A stretch of DNA of 64,000 nucleotides from Heyndrickxia ginsengihumi (GTDB taxonomy: Bacteria; Bacillota; Bacilli; Bacillales; Bacillaceae_C). Numbering within the stretch: position 1 is the first letter of the stretch; each line of letters begins with the position of its first letter. Both the position numbers and the translations under genes were made by a program. The notes beneath the pieces were generated by a model, which worked only from the letters and a program-made list of their open reading frames with translations, did not search any database and was not told where the DNA came from. This document shows, in pieces, positions 27,290 to 36,768 of the stretch. The stretch is taken from the NCBI RefSeq assembly GCF_011008565.1, contig NZ_JAAIWK010000002.1, positions 62,001 to 126,000 of the forward strand. The letters run 5' to 3'.

Positions 27290-27880
27290 GATTATAAAGA
27301 ACTGATCAGAGCAGACTCCTGCGGGATAAGCGAAATTGCTGAGACCCCGCAGACGGACAGCGTCGAGGAGGCTCAGCTTTCGCCCGCGGAAAGCGAGCTT
27401 CCTCGAGCGGAAATCAACCTCTTGTTTTACGAAAAAACAACAAGTATACAAGAACAGCCGTTTTAAAAATTTTCACTTTTTAAAAGAAGCTACCCCCTTG
27501 ATTATAAAGATGATTAGAGCGGAAGGATGTGAGACTCCTGCGGGATAAGCGAAATTGCTGAGACCCCAAAGACGGACAGCGTCGAGGAGGCTCAGCTTTC
27601 GCCCGCGGAAAGCGAGCATCCTGGAGCAGAAAGCAACCTCTTGTTTTACGAAAAAACAACAAGTATACAAGAACAGCCGTTTTAAAAATTTTCACTTTTT
27701 AAAAGAAGCTGCCCCTTGATTATAAAGATGATTAGAGCGGAAGGATGTGAGACTCCTGCGGGATAAGCGAAATTGCTGAGACCCCGCAGACGGACAGCGT
27801 CGAGGAGGCTCAGCTTTCGCCCGCGGAAAGCGAGCATCCTGGAGCGGAAATCAACTACTGCTTTTTATAAAAAAACAGCC
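27290..27880 (+). repeat. Three-copy tandem array of structured repeat family A
   Basis: Units begin at 27290, 27500 and 27718 (periods 210 and 218), each opening GATTATAAAGA. Each has the palindromic GC-rich core; the first two are separated from the next by a near-identical AT-rich spacer (TTGTTTTACGAAAAAACAAC ... TTTAAAAATTTTCACTTTTT). Unit 1 lacks the GGATG/CATCC basal stem. Frames open across the array are repeat artefacts. Confidence 0.9.
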
Positions 27881-27894
27881 CTATAAAGAGGCTG

Positions 27895-28341
27895 TTAAAA
27901 ATGATTGAGTTTATGCACATGATGGTTTAATTCTTTTAGCAAAGTCCTCCTCGTAAAAATTCCTGCAAAAAACCCGTCCTGATCTTCTACACATAAAAAC
28001 GGATGATCAATTAACAATCCTAAAGCTTTCTCGAAGTTATCATTAATCTGTATACGAGGTATATTTTTATTCATTACATCTTCTACTTTTTTATCAGTTA
28101 ATTTTTCAAATTCAATCCGTTCCAAACCTAAAATTGAATCGGTAATTAATGCTGAACTAATAAGTCCATGTAATTTATATTGCGGATCTAAAACAGGAAT
28201 AGATGAATATCCGCTTTTTGTCAGCACTAACAAAGCATGTTCTAAACTGTTGCTCATTTGTACATGGGCAACTTTTTCAGATGGAATCATAAAATCAATA
28301 ATTTTCGGTTCAAGAAATTCATGGCTTTGTAAGGAAATCAT
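27895..28341 (-). CDS. ykuL: CBS-pair protein YkuL
   Basis: The 148-residue protein consists of two CBS domains (about residues 10-70 and 85-140) with little else. CBS pairs bind adenine nucleotides; a c-di-AMP role is known for some Bacillus CBS proteins (DarB/YkuL), which bind and regulate Rel and pyruvate carboxylase. The start ATG 28341 follows GGAGG. Position next to ccpC agrees with B. subtilis ykuL. Confidence 0.9.
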   Translation of the reverse strand: MISLQSHEFLEPKIIDFMIPSEKVAHVQMSNSLEHALLVLTKSGYSSIPVLDPQYKLHGLISSALITDSILGLERIEFEKLTDKKVEDVMNKNIPRIQINDNFEKALGLLIDHPFLCVEDQDGFFAGIFTRRTLLKELNHHVHKLNHF

Positions 28342-28704
28342 GAAATTCCTCCATTCTTAATTGAATTTTGTATGTTCAAAACCCTTCTAAGATGAAGTAT
28401 CAAATCAAACAATTCAATAAAATCTTTGTGTATATCCCTTTATATTTTATCATAGTACACTTAGGAATGGTTCCAATTTATATCATCTGTATTGTAACAA
28501 TGATTAAAATCATTTTCTACTCTATATATAATAAACTTATATTTACAAATATTTTATAAAAACTAATTCTGCCGCTTTACATCAAAAGATTAAAAAACAA
28601 CCATAAATAGCTATTTTCGTAACAATTTGCTGTTTAAAGAAACTAGATGTTGTCTCTTTAAATTTTCATAAATGAACCTGATTGAATCCTTTAAAAAAGA
28701 GCTT
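28342..28704. other. Gene-free AT-rich stretch
   Basis: No ORF here has a ribosome binding site, and no repeat is obvious. A hydrophobic 63-codon frame at 28368-28559 lacks initiation signals. The ykuK and ykzF genes found here in B. subtilis are absent. Confidence 0.6.
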
Positions 28705-28730
28705 AAAAAAAGAGCCAATACGGCCCCTTC
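28705..28730 (-). terminator. Terminator of ykuJ
   Basis: On the minus strand GGGCC and GGCTC (one wobble) with a 5-nt loop are followed by T7. Confidence 0.65.
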
Positions 28731-28732
28731 TA

Positions 28733-28984
28733 TTAAGCATTACTTCCTTCTTGAACGATATCAAAAATTTCAATTGCAGTAATATCAATATCATCAAATT
28801 GGTACTTATTTGAATGCTTTTTATCATCGAATACTTCTAGCTCATAAGTATTTGTCGCAGGGAAAAATTTAACTTGGCATAGCGTTTTTCCATTTACTTC
28901 AAAACGCCTTTGCTGCACTTCACCTGAATCCTTTACTTCTTGCATTGCTTGTAATCTTTGAATAATACCTAAAAGTTGAGACAT
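28733..28984 (-). CDS. ykuJ: YkuJ family protein
   Basis: The 83-residue protein begins MSQLLGIIQRLQAMQE, close to B. subtilis YkuJ, and has the conserved middle FEVNGKTLCQVKFF and C-terminal DDIDITAIEIFDI. It is a small, soluble alpha+beta protein of unknown function. The start follows AAAGGAG. The neighbours ykuL and fadH fit. Confidence 0.85.
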   Translation of the reverse strand: MSQLLGIIQRLQAMQEVKDSGEVQQRRFEVNGKTLCQVKFFPATNTYELEVFDDKKHSNKYQFDDIDITAIEIFDIVQEGSNA

Positions 28985-29261
28985 AATGAACTCCTTTCAA
29001 AAGCAAATAAAATGATGAATTCGAAATCATTTCTTTAACGATTTACAAAATATAATTTACATATGCAATCCTCTCACATTTTACATGTCGAAACAATAAC
29101 GAATATTTCTTGTCCCCAAAAGGAATTGTACAGTAATAATTCCACTTAGGAAACCCACTGTCGACATTTTATTACATATTTTTTTCTATTCCATCCACTT
29201 TAAGTTATTCTTTATCATATGTTAACGTTTTACTCCATATTATTGTTCCCGTTTTATTTTA
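28985..29261. other. Gene-free stretch between ykuJ and fadH
   Basis: No convincing ORF, repeat or operator was seen. Confidence 0.55.
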
Positions 29262-29298
29262 CAAAAAACTTTCTACTTCAAATGTAGAAAGTTTTTGT
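29262..29298 (-). terminator. Terminator of fadH
   Basis: AAAAACTTTCTAC and GTAGAAAGTTTTT form a 13-bp stem with a 7-9 nt loop and T-tracts. Confidence 0.8.
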
Positions 29299-29381
29299 AT
29301 TCAAGTATATATGATTGTTGACTTTTGTACATAAACATTGATGCGCTGTTTACATTATTTTTAAATAACTTGAATGAACAC

Positions 29382-30146
29382 TTAAAATGGATGTTGGTTC
29401 AACCACTGTCCACCATCCATCGTCACAACTTCACCATTCATGTAAGCCGCATGTTCAGAGAGGAGAAAATAGGCAAGCTCTGCTATTTCTTCTGGATGGC
29501 CTAATCTGCCGAGTGGAACACTGCTTAGCGTCCTTTTAGCAGCTTCTTCAGATGTCCATAATTTACTTGCACCACCTGTTCTTTCAATTGGACCTGGAGC
29601 GATTGCATTAACAGTGATACCGTATTTGCTACCCCACTCAACAGCTAATGTTCTTGTAAGCGATAAAACTCCTGCCTTTGCTGCTGCTGAATGAACAACC
29701 CCTGCACCAGCACCCCAAGCATATGTCGCAACCATATTGATAATCCGCCCTTTAATATGATGTTTAATCCAATAGTTTCCAACGGCACGTGAACAGTAAA
29801 ACGTTCCATTGAGGACAATATTAATGACGGAATTCCAACCGTTAATAGATAGTGTTTCTGCTGGACATATAAAGTTCCCTGCAGCATTGTTCACTAAAAA
29901 ATCAACTGTTCCAAATGATTCAACTGTCTGTTCTAACATCTTTTCAACATCATCAGGATTTCTTACATCCATTTGGATCGCTAAAATTGAAGGGGATTCA
30001 GCCCCTAATTCCCTCTTTGCCCTTTCCAGCTTGTCTTGATCTCTTCCAGTAATGACAATTTTCGCCCCAGCATTTACAAATCTTTTTGCCATATATTTTC
30101 CCATTCCATTTGAACCGCCAGTGATAATCACCACTTTATTTTTCAC
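29382..30146 (-). CDS. fadH: 2,4-dienoyl-CoA reductase FadH (SDR type)
   Basis: I set the start at GTG 30146 (GAGGGGG 6 nt upstream), giving 254 residues, the B. subtilis FadH length. The short-chain dehydrogenase fold shows TGGSNGMG for NADPH binding and NNAAGNF. The usual SDR catalytic Tyr/Lys are replaced by the decarboxylating-reductase form around HSAAAKAGVLSLTRTLA. It reduces 2,4-dienoyl-CoA in oxidation of unsaturated fatty acids. A FadR box directly upstream supports the call. Confidence 0.92.
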   Translation of the reverse strand: MKNKVVIITGGSNGMGKYMAKRFVNAGAKIVITGRDQDKLERAKRELGAESPSILAIQMDVRNPDDVEKMLEQTVESFGTVDFLVNNAAGNFICPAETLSINGWNSVINIVLNGTFYCSRAVGNYWIKHHIKGRIINMVATYAWGAGAGVVHSAAAKAGVLSLTRTLAVEWGSKYGITVNAIAPGPIERTGGASKLWTSEEAAKRTLSSVPLGRLGHPEEIAELAYFLLSEHAAYMNGEVVTMDGGQWLNQHPF

Positions 30147-30163
30147 ATAAATCCCCCTCTTCG

Positions 30164-30181
30164 TGAATGAATAACCATTCA
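30164..30181. promoter_or_regulatory. FadR operator upstream of fadH
   Basis: TGAATGAATAACCATTCA matches the Bacillus FadR consensus TGAATGAMTANTCATTCA at every defined position but one. It lies 17 nt before the fadH start and predicts repression relieved by long-chain acyl-CoA. Confidence 0.85.
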
Positions 30182-30196
30182 TTTTTTTGACAGAAC

Positions 30197-30246
30197 TAAA
30201 TTTTATTCAATCGATTTCGCTCCAAGCAGAACCGATTGAATAAAAT
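30197..30246 (-). terminator. Hairpin downstream of the 70-residue gene
   Basis: ATTTTATTCAATCG and CGATTGAATAAAAT form a 14-bp stem with a 19-nt loop. The following T-run is short (TTTAG), so termination may be partial. Confidence 0.5.
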
Positions 30247-30265
30247 ATATGAAACCTACTAGCTA

Positions 30266-30478
30266 TTAATCTAATTTATTATTTGTAATGGTCTTGTTTA
30301 ACTTAGCTAATGAACGCAGCATAGTATCTTTAAAATTATAGCCTTTTGCAATTGCGACATGTTCATTGTACTCAGTAATGATTTTCCCTTTTGAGCTAGG
30401 TTCTTTAAAACCATAAATAAACATTTTCATACAGCCTGTGTCAGTTGGAATGATCATCATTTCCATTTTTTTATCCAT
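30266..30478 (-). CDS. Unrecognised 70-residue protein
   Basis: I do not recognise this protein. It is small and slightly basic, with a Met-rich N-terminus (MDKKMEMMIIPTDTGCMKMF), a beta-rich first half and a helical C-terminal half. The ATG follows AAGGAG with 8-nt spacing, and a strong hairpin lies downstream, so it is probably a real gene. It lies between fadH and the GGDEF/EAL gene, in the place of B. subtilis ykuG/ykuH, but resembles neither in size. Confidence 0.6.
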   Translation of the reverse strand: MDKKMEMMIIPTDTGCMKMFIYGFKEPSSKGKIITEYNEHVAIAKGYNFKDTMLRSLAKLNKTITNNKLD

Positions 30479-30588
30479 TTAGCACGCTCCTTCTGTCCCC
30501 ATACAGCCAAGCATACAAAGAAGAGGAATTTTTTTATGTTCATATGTTCACTCTAACACGAAACCATTAAAAAGGAAATAAACGTGCA

Positions 30589-32625
30589 TTAATAAAAATA
30601 TCGATGTTCAATCTCTTCAGCCGATACTGGACGGCTAAAATAATAGCCCTGGGCCTTTTGACAATTAAGAGATTGAAGTAACTTTACTTGTTCTTGCTCT
30701 TCTACCCCTTCAGCTATAACCTCTAAATCTAAATGATGAGCCAAATGGATAATCGTCTTTGTAATTGCCACGTCCTTCTGGCTAATATTAAGCTCCCTAA
30801 TAAAAGATTGATCAATTTTCAAAATATCAATAGGGAATTTTTTTATATAGTTCAATGATGAATAACCTGTTCCAAAATCATCTACAGAAATCTTTATTCC
30901 TAAATCCTTTAATTCCTGTAAAATATTTAAAACATTCCCTATATCCATCATCATTGTTTCTGTAATCTCTATTTCGATAGCCGAAGCAGGCAAATCATAT
31001 TTTCGCAATGTCTGATGAATTAATTTAGGCAAGTATGGTGCTTTGAACTGTTTTGGAGAAATATTGATCGCCACCCGAAAATCAACAGCTCCCCTTTCCT
31101 GCCATTCCTTTACTTTCTTACAAACAGTGTCGATCACCCATTCTCCAATTGGGATAATTAAGCCTGTCTCTTCTGCAAATGGAATAAACTTTAACGGCGA
31201 AACATTACCAAATTTTGGGTTATTCCACCTTAATAATGCTTCAAAGCTTTCAATTTCCCCTGATTTGAGGTCAACTTGTGGTTGATAATGGATCATTAAT
31301 TCATTCTTTTCAATCGCTCGTCTTAAATGTTTCCCCATTAAAATATACTGTTGAAATTCGACGTCCATACGGCTACTATAAAAGCGATAATGTCCTTTAC
31401 CACTATCCTTTACTTGTGACAACGCGGTATCAGCATGTTTAATCAATGTTTCTTCATCTTCGCCATCATTTGGATAAATACTGATTCCAATTGAAGAAGC
31501 AATGATATAATCTTCTTCCTCAATTTGAAAGGGCTCATTAAATATTGCAGATATTAAAACGGCCCCTTTTTCAATATCATCTTGATTTCCATTTAATATA
31601 ATGATAAAACGATCACTGTTTACATGATATACTTGAAAGTCATCAAGATTTAATCTTTGCAGTCGCTGCGCCGTTCTCTTTAAGATTTCATCTCCAGCTT
31701 GCTTACCTAAAATATCATTAAAATACTTAAAACGATCTAAATCAATATAATAAATAGCAAATTGACGGTTTGCTTTCTTTGCTTCTAAAATAAGCATCTT
31801 CATATGTTCTAGAAGTGCATGTTGATTCCATAATCCTGTCAATTCATCATGTAATGCGAATCGGTTCTCAACCGCCGATTTATTAATATTTTGGATAGTG
31901 ATAAAAAACCTCTTTATATTTATATCTACCGCAACAAGCATAATATGAATAGAAACAAATATTTTTTCACCAATTCGATTATAAACATAACAAGAAAACG
32001 TTTGGTCTTGATGGCTCACAAGCGACTTATTTAATAATAATTGAAAATCCTGTGCTGTATGCTTCTCCATTAGATTAAAAATAGAACGGCTTTTCAGCTC
32101 ATTCTCCTTATATAACAGCAAATCATTTACTGATTCATTCATACTTAAAATGTTACCCGATACATCAATAGACATGACAGCACCGATATGGCGTTGTACA
32201 AGTGCCTCATAAGCTTTATTGCTCTCTAATAATACCTTCTTCCCCATTTCTAATTCTGTTACATCTTTTGTCATTACAATAATCCATTGACACGGACGAT
32301 CTTCTTCTTTGTTGCAAATTAATGTCGATTCATAAAGGGACACTTTATTATTTATATAGGTTTCTGTAATAAAAGTAACAGGTTCAGAACTTTCAATCAC
32401 TTTACAGCAATAGCTTTCCAACTGTCCATTTTGAATCACTTCACTTAATATTTGATATACTTGTTGTTCGGCTCGATCATCACATGCAATTGCAAATGTT
32501 GGACCATGCTCCACCTTTATTATCGATACGAAATCAGCCAATTGATATAAAGTATCTAGATTGAATAATGTTTTAATTAAATCACGAAGATTGTCAAACT
32601 CTCTCGTTGCTGCTACCTTGTCCAT
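30589..32625 (-). CDS. PAS-GGDEF-EAL protein, probable c-di-GMP phosphodiesterase
   Basis: About 678 residues from ATG 32625 (AAAAAGGA 7 nt upstream). Two PAS-like domains (about 1-130 and 135-265) precede a GGDEF domain starting LHDELTGLWNQHALL. Its active-site motif is NSDRF instead of GG(D/E)EF, so cyclase activity is unlikely. The EAL domain is intact: ESFEALLRW, INISPKQF, EIEITETMMM, DDFGTGYSSLNYIKKFPID with LKID, and AEGVEE. No membrane segments. It occupies the locus of B. subtilis ykuI, which has an EAL domain without GGDEF. Confidence 0.88.
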   Translation of the reverse strand: MDKVAATREFDNLRDLIKTLFNLDTLYQLADFVSIIKVEHGPTFAIACDDRAEQQVYQILSEVIQNGQLESYCCKVIESSEPVTFITETYINNKVSLYESTLICNKEEDRPCQWIIVMTKDVTELEMGKKVLLESNKAYEALVQRHIGAVMSIDVSGNILSMNESVNDLLLYKENELKSRSIFNLMEKHTAQDFQLLLNKSLVSHQDQTFSCYVYNRIGEKIFVSIHIMLVAVDINIKRFFITIQNINKSAVENRFALHDELTGLWNQHALLEHMKMLILEAKKANRQFAIYYIDLDRFKYFNDILGKQAGDEILKRTAQRLQRLNLDDFQVYHVNSDRFIIILNGNQDDIEKGAVLISAIFNEPFQIEEEDYIIASSIGISIYPNDGEDEETLIKHADTALSQVKDSGKGHYRFYSSRMDVEFQQYILMGKHLRRAIEKNELMIHYQPQVDLKSGEIESFEALLRWNNPKFGNVSPLKFIPFAEETGLIIPIGEWVIDTVCKKVKEWQERGAVDFRVAINISPKQFKAPYLPKLIHQTLRKYDLPASAIEIEITETMMMDIGNVLNILQELKDLGIKISVDDFGTGYSSLNYIKKFPIDILKIDQSFIRELNISQKDVAITKTIIHLAHHLDLEVIAEGVEEQEQVKLLQSLNCQKAQGYYFSRPVSAEEIEHRYFY

Positions 32626-32760
32626 AAAACCATCCTTTTTATCTCCATAATCAGGAAATTCAATCTCCCAAAAGTGGGCAAACTGTAATAACACAACAAT
32701 ATAACTCTATTTTACAAGGAAATAAATAAAAAGAATAGAAAAAAATTCTAAAACAAAAAA

Positions 32761-32902
32761 GAGGCTAGGAAAAAAGTATGAACTAAAGAACCCCCGAATA
32801 TCGCGCTCCAACTCCGCTCCGGAAATATCCTTCGCTTCCGGAGCAGAGTTGTGCAATGTTCGTCTTTAGCTAACCACTTTTGAGTCTTGTCCCAACCTCT
32901 TT
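32761..32902. repeat. Palindromic repeat family B, copy 2
   Basis: In reverse orientation it repeats AGCTAAAGACGAACATTGCA and the GTTGGGACAA and CTTTAGTT blocks of the 10.2 kb copy. The centre is a clean stem GCTCCGGAA/TTCCGGAGC. It lies 6 nt beyond the MMPL gene and may end its transcript. Confidence 0.75.
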
Positions 32903-32907
32903 AAACA

Positions 32908-35900
32908 TTATTTATTAGCGATGAACGGCCACCAATTTACTTTTCCTAAAGTCTTCGCAATCACAGGAATTAAAAGCGGCAAAACAAGAAAAGTATAGAA
33001 TAATAAACCAGTGAGCGTTAAAGTAGCAATTTGCATAAGCGTTAATACGCCTGATGGAAGCATTGCAGCAAATGTTCCAGATAAAATGATTACAGCTGAA
33101 ATAATGACAGTCCCCATATTTTTCATCGCATATAATATTGCATCTGCAACAGACAATGCTTGATACTCATTAAACCTCTCCATTAAGAAAATAGAATAGT
33201 CTATTCCGAGAGCAATTAAAATGACAAAACCAAAGAAAGGAACTGCCCAGCTAAGTCCAGAATAGCCGCCTAAATGGATAAAGATTAGTTCAGTAACAGC
33301 CATAGATGCATAATATGTTATCAATAATGACACCAATATATAAATTGGCATGATGATTGACCGCAAGAAAATAATTAAAGCTACAGCTGCCCCTGCCAAC
33401 ATTAAAATGACAGTATGTGTATAATCATTTTTTGATAAACTTCTAAGATCATGATTTATACTTGTTACGCCATCAATCCCGACATGGGCATTTTCTAATT
33501 TTGTATTCTTTGTTGAATCTTTAATAGATTGATGAATGTGATTAATCATGTCTATCGCTTCATTTGAATACGGATTTTCGGTTAAAATAATATTTATTCT
33601 AACCATTTTCCCATCAGGAGATATATAATTTCCAAGTGCTTTTTGATAGTTTACATTATTTAATAATTGGTCCGGGATATAAATCCCTTGTGTTCCTTCT
33701 TGATCGGCAGATAAATCCGCTAAAAAACTCTGTGCACTATCCAGTCCGGATTCTATATGACCAAGGCCATCTACACTTGAATTTAATCCATTCGATAGTT
33801 GATCAAGTTGACCATTGTAATGACTTAATCCTGATCGTAATTGCGCCTGCCCGTCTGATATACTCTTTAATCCATGATTAATGGCTGGTATTTTATTAAT
33901 AACTTGATTTTGGGCATTCGCCGCTTTATCAATTCCTTGTTCTAGTTGATTCAAGCCATTGATAACAGGCGTAAAACCATTTACGAATTGACTTAGACCA
34001 TTTGACATCGTTTGTAATTGCGTATTGATCGCTTCTAGCTTTGATGTCGTATGATCCAGTTGCATAATTAAGCTAGGAACTTCACTGTTTATCATCCCAA
34101 GTTCCTCAAGGCTTTGTTGTAGCTGCTGAAATTGCGGGTCCTTTTTGATTTCGGGATGACCTTTTAAAAAACGATTATAGTTGGACTGCAGCTGATCAAG
34201 TTCAGAAGGAATATCACTAGGCAATTGATTGGATTCTTTTATATATTGCTTAATGCTTTTTTGAGCATCCTGATATTTTAATAATAACTGTCCAAATCCA
34301 GCCTGCAGTTGTTCAGCCTGTACCTGTGCCTTTTGAACATTCGACTTTAATTGATGGGCCCCTTGTGAACCATCTCTCATACCTGTTTCAATATTGCTTA
34401 ATGCCGCTTGTAGATTTGTCATACCTGATTGGATTTTACTCGTTCCTGATTGTAAATCATCTATTCCATCAGTAGCAGCCTTAATTTTAGCTTTAGAATT
34501 GGCAACTGAATCGGAAGCAGTATTCAATCCTGACTTTATTTGACGCAAACCATCATTGCTTTCTTTAATACCATTACTAATTGTTTTCGCTTGTTTATGA
34601 ATATATATGTCTTGTATAACCTTCCCTGCTGGACGTGTAGGACTTTGAACCTCTTGAACATTTTTCAAACTTGCTAGATTTGCACTGATTTTCTCAATCA
34701 AAGCTAAATAGTCTTTTGACTTCATTGATTCGTCGTTTTCTATAACAACTTCGACTGGCATCATTTTATCAGCACCAAAGCTAGTCGAAATCATGTTAAA
34801 TGCTTTGACAGAATCGTACCCCTTGCCAATTTCATTTAAAGAGTTGAAAGAAATTTTCCCATTGTAACTGATTAGTAAAGGCATGACGATGATGATGACG
34901 ATTCCTAAAGCAATGAAAGGCCGTGCGATAGCAATCTTTCCTAGCCAAGTCCATATTTTACTTTCATTGTGGGTAATTTCACCTTTCGTTGGCCAAAATA
35001 GGTTTTTTTTCAAAACTGCCATAAAAAAAGGGATAACTGAAAACAGCGCCATTAACAAGATGGCAACACCGATGGCAACAGCCGCTGCCGATTGATATAA
35101 TTTAAATGTTGCTAAACCAATAGAGGCGAATCCAATCATAACAGCAATGCCGCTTATTAAGACGGTTTTTCCTGCAGATTTGTATGTATTTATAATCGCA
35201 GGGAGTGTCTCCCTTCCTTTTGATAGCTCCTCTTTAAAACGACTTAGCAGTAAAATACAATAGTCCGTTCCGATTCCAAAAAGAATTGCAACTAAAAATA
35301 TTTGCGTAAAATTCGAAATTGGAAAATTAAAACGATCAACTAAAACGGCTAAAATAAATTGGCTCATCATATAGGCAAGTGCCACGGTTATTAAAGGAAT
35401 AAACGGTGCAATGATTGAACGGTAAACTAAAATTAATACGATTAAAATAAAAACAACTGTAATGAGCTCCGTTCTTTTTAAACCCTTTTGTGAACTGTCT
35501 GCAACATCTTGATTAATCAAACTGCTACTCGTCATTAAAGCTTGAATACCAGGCGTTTGAATTGCCTTTTGTAATTGTTTCCTCACACTTCTTAAAGAAG
35601 AGTGACTCAAATTTACAGTAAGTCGTGTCATTACTGTTTTTTGATCTTTGGACACTAGTGCTTTTTTTAGTGATGGATGATCAAACTGACTTATTACTTT
35701 CGTGATGTGTAAAGATTCTTTATTATCATTTAAGCGGTGAATCGTATGTTCTATACGATCCATGTCTGCTTGATTAAATTTATGTGATTGGTGAAAGACA
35801 ACCATAATATTTGCAGTCTCTTTTTGATCTGGATTATGCCGATCTTTTATTTGCGACGCTATAGCGGAAGGATATCCATTTGGTACGGAAATTTGTCCTT

Positions 35901-36006
35901 TTTCACGTACTAATAAATTTAAAGATGGCGCCTTCCATGCCAATATGCCCCCACACAACACCCATAAAATTAAGACTAACCAACGGAGCTGTACAATATA
36001 TTTCAT
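32908..36006 (-). CDS. MMPL/RND-family exporter with coiled-coil extracellular domain
   Basis: The 1032-residue protein has the MMPL layout: one N-terminal helix, a first extracellular domain (about 35-175), five helices, a second large extracellular domain (about 395-835), then a final helix bundle. Conserved GIGTDYCILLLSRFKEE and ALGIDYSIFLMERFNEY mark the two duplicated cores with proton-relay Asp-Tyr. The second domain contains a long helical region with repeating SG(L/M)xx(L/I) segments like YhgE/Pip proteins. Closest B. subtilis type is YdgH/YdfJ. Substrate is unknown; lipid or drug export is the family role. Start is ATG 36006 behind AGGAG. Confidence 0.9.
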   Translation of the reverse strand: MKYIVQLRWLVLILWVLCGGILAWKAPSLNLLVREKGQISVPNGYPSAIASQIKDRHNPDQKETANIMVVFHQSHKFNQADMDRIEHTIHRLNDNKESLHITKVISQFDHPSLKKALVSKDQKTVMTRLTVNLSHSSLRSVRKQLQKAIQTPGIQALMTSSSLINQDVADSSQKGLKRTELITVVFILIVLILVYRSIIAPFIPLITVALAYMMSQFILAVLVDRFNFPISNFTQIFLVAILFGIGTDYCILLLSRFKEELSKGRETLPAIINTYKSAGKTVLISGIAVMIGFASIGLATFKLYQSAAAVAIGVAILLMALFSVIPFFMAVLKKNLFWPTKGEITHNESKIWTWLGKIAIARPFIALGIVIIIVMPLLISYNGKISFNSLNEIGKGYDSVKAFNMISTSFGADKMMPVEVVIENDESMKSKDYLALIEKISANLASLKNVQEVQSPTRPAGKVIQDIYIHKQAKTISNGIKESNDGLRQIKSGLNTASDSVANSKAKIKAATDGIDDLQSGTSKIQSGMTNLQAALSNIETGMRDGSQGAHQLKSNVQKAQVQAEQLQAGFGQLLLKYQDAQKSIKQYIKESNQLPSDIPSELDQLQSNYNRFLKGHPEIKKDPQFQQLQQSLEELGMINSEVPSLIMQLDHTTSKLEAINTQLQTMSNGLSQFVNGFTPVINGLNQLEQGIDKAANAQNQVINKIPAINHGLKSISDGQAQLRSGLSHYNGQLDQLSNGLNSSVDGLGHIESGLDSAQSFLADLSADQEGTQGIYIPDQLLNNVNYQKALGNYISPDGKMVRINIILTENPYSNEAIDMINHIHQSIKDSTKNTKLENAHVGIDGVTSINHDLRSLSKNDYTHTVILMLAGAAVALIIFLRSIIMPIYILVSLLITYYASMAVTELIFIHLGGYSGLSWAVPFFGFVILIALGIDYSIFLMERFNEYQALSVADAILYAMKNMGTVIISAVIILSGTFAAMLPSGVLTLMQIATLTLTGLLFYTFLVLPLLIPVIAKTLGKVNWWPFIANK

Positions 36007-36189
36007 CCAACTCCTACCCCCTTTTGTTTAACTTTCTCTCTATTTTTTATAATGAAATTATAGCATATTCATCTATGTAATATTGTTAAATAATTAAAAC
36101 AATAGATCGGTTCTTTCCATTTCCAAGGAAAAGTTGTATAATTAATTAACAAAAAAGTAAAATTATTTAATTTAGAAAGGAGTTCTACA

Positions 36190-36666
36190 TTGAATTCACA
36201 TAAATGTACTCCATTGAACCCTACAATTCAAAACCTCTCTCATGCGATTTTCACCGTGAATCGCCATGCTAAAACTGCTACGAATCCGAAATATTTATAC
36301 TGCCTTAAAAAAACAGCGCTTCAAAAGATGATTCAAGAAGGAAAAGCTGTTAAAATCGGACTGCATTTTTCTGAACACCCAAAATACAGTCAGCAGCAAT
36401 CGGATGTCTTAATTCGTTGTGGCGATTATACATTTCATATACCACCATCAAAGGAAGACTTTAAAAATCTCCCTCATCTTGGCAAACTCGATCATTCATC
36501 AAGAAATCCAAAATGTCACATGTCTTTGCACCAAGCGAAACTTTTACTACAAGCCTATACAGGAATGATGGAAAATCAACCAAAATCACCTCAAAAATCA
36601 ACGCAGCAATACCATAAAAAGAATTGCAAACCTGTCTTTAAAAGGCTGGGGGATTCATTTTTTTAA
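36190..36666 (+). CDS. ykyB: YkyB family protein
   Basis: The 158-residue basic protein starts with TTG 36190 (AAAGGAG 7 nt upstream). It begins MNSHKCTPLNPTIQNLSHAI, has HAKTATNPKYLYCLKK and a Lys/Gln-rich tail after residue 128. No membrane segment. It is a conserved Bacillus protein of unknown function adjacent to cheV, exactly as in B. subtilis. Confidence 0.85.
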   Translation: MNSHKCTPLNPTIQNLSHAIFTVNRHAKTATNPKYLYCLKKTALQKMIQEGKAVKIGLHFSEHPKYSQQQSDVLIRCGDYTFHIPPSKEDFKNLPHLGKLDHSSRNPKCHMSLHQAKLLLQAYTGMMENQPKSPQKSTQQYHKKNCKPVFKRLGDSFF

Positions 36667-36700
36667 GCAATTCAACATTTTTCATAACGGTTATTAATTT

Positions 36701-36749
36701 TAAAGCCTCATATTATAAATAATGATGATCATAATATGGGGCTTTAAAT
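36701..36749. terminator. Bidirectional terminator between ykyB and cheV
   Basis: AAAGCCTCATATTAT pairs with ATAATATGGGGCTTT over 15 bp with one wobble, between convergent genes. Confidence 0.7.
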
Positions 36750-36768
36750 ACTGTTGATACTACTAATA

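Noticed and set aside
27336-27695. Several 65-71 codon frames in the tandem array
   Set aside because: They arise from the GC-rich palindromic core and spacers and recur in register with the repeats.
28368-28559. 63-codon hydrophobic frame between ykuL and ykuJ
   Set aside because: It starts with TTG with no Shine-Dalgarno and has no terminator or conserved motif.
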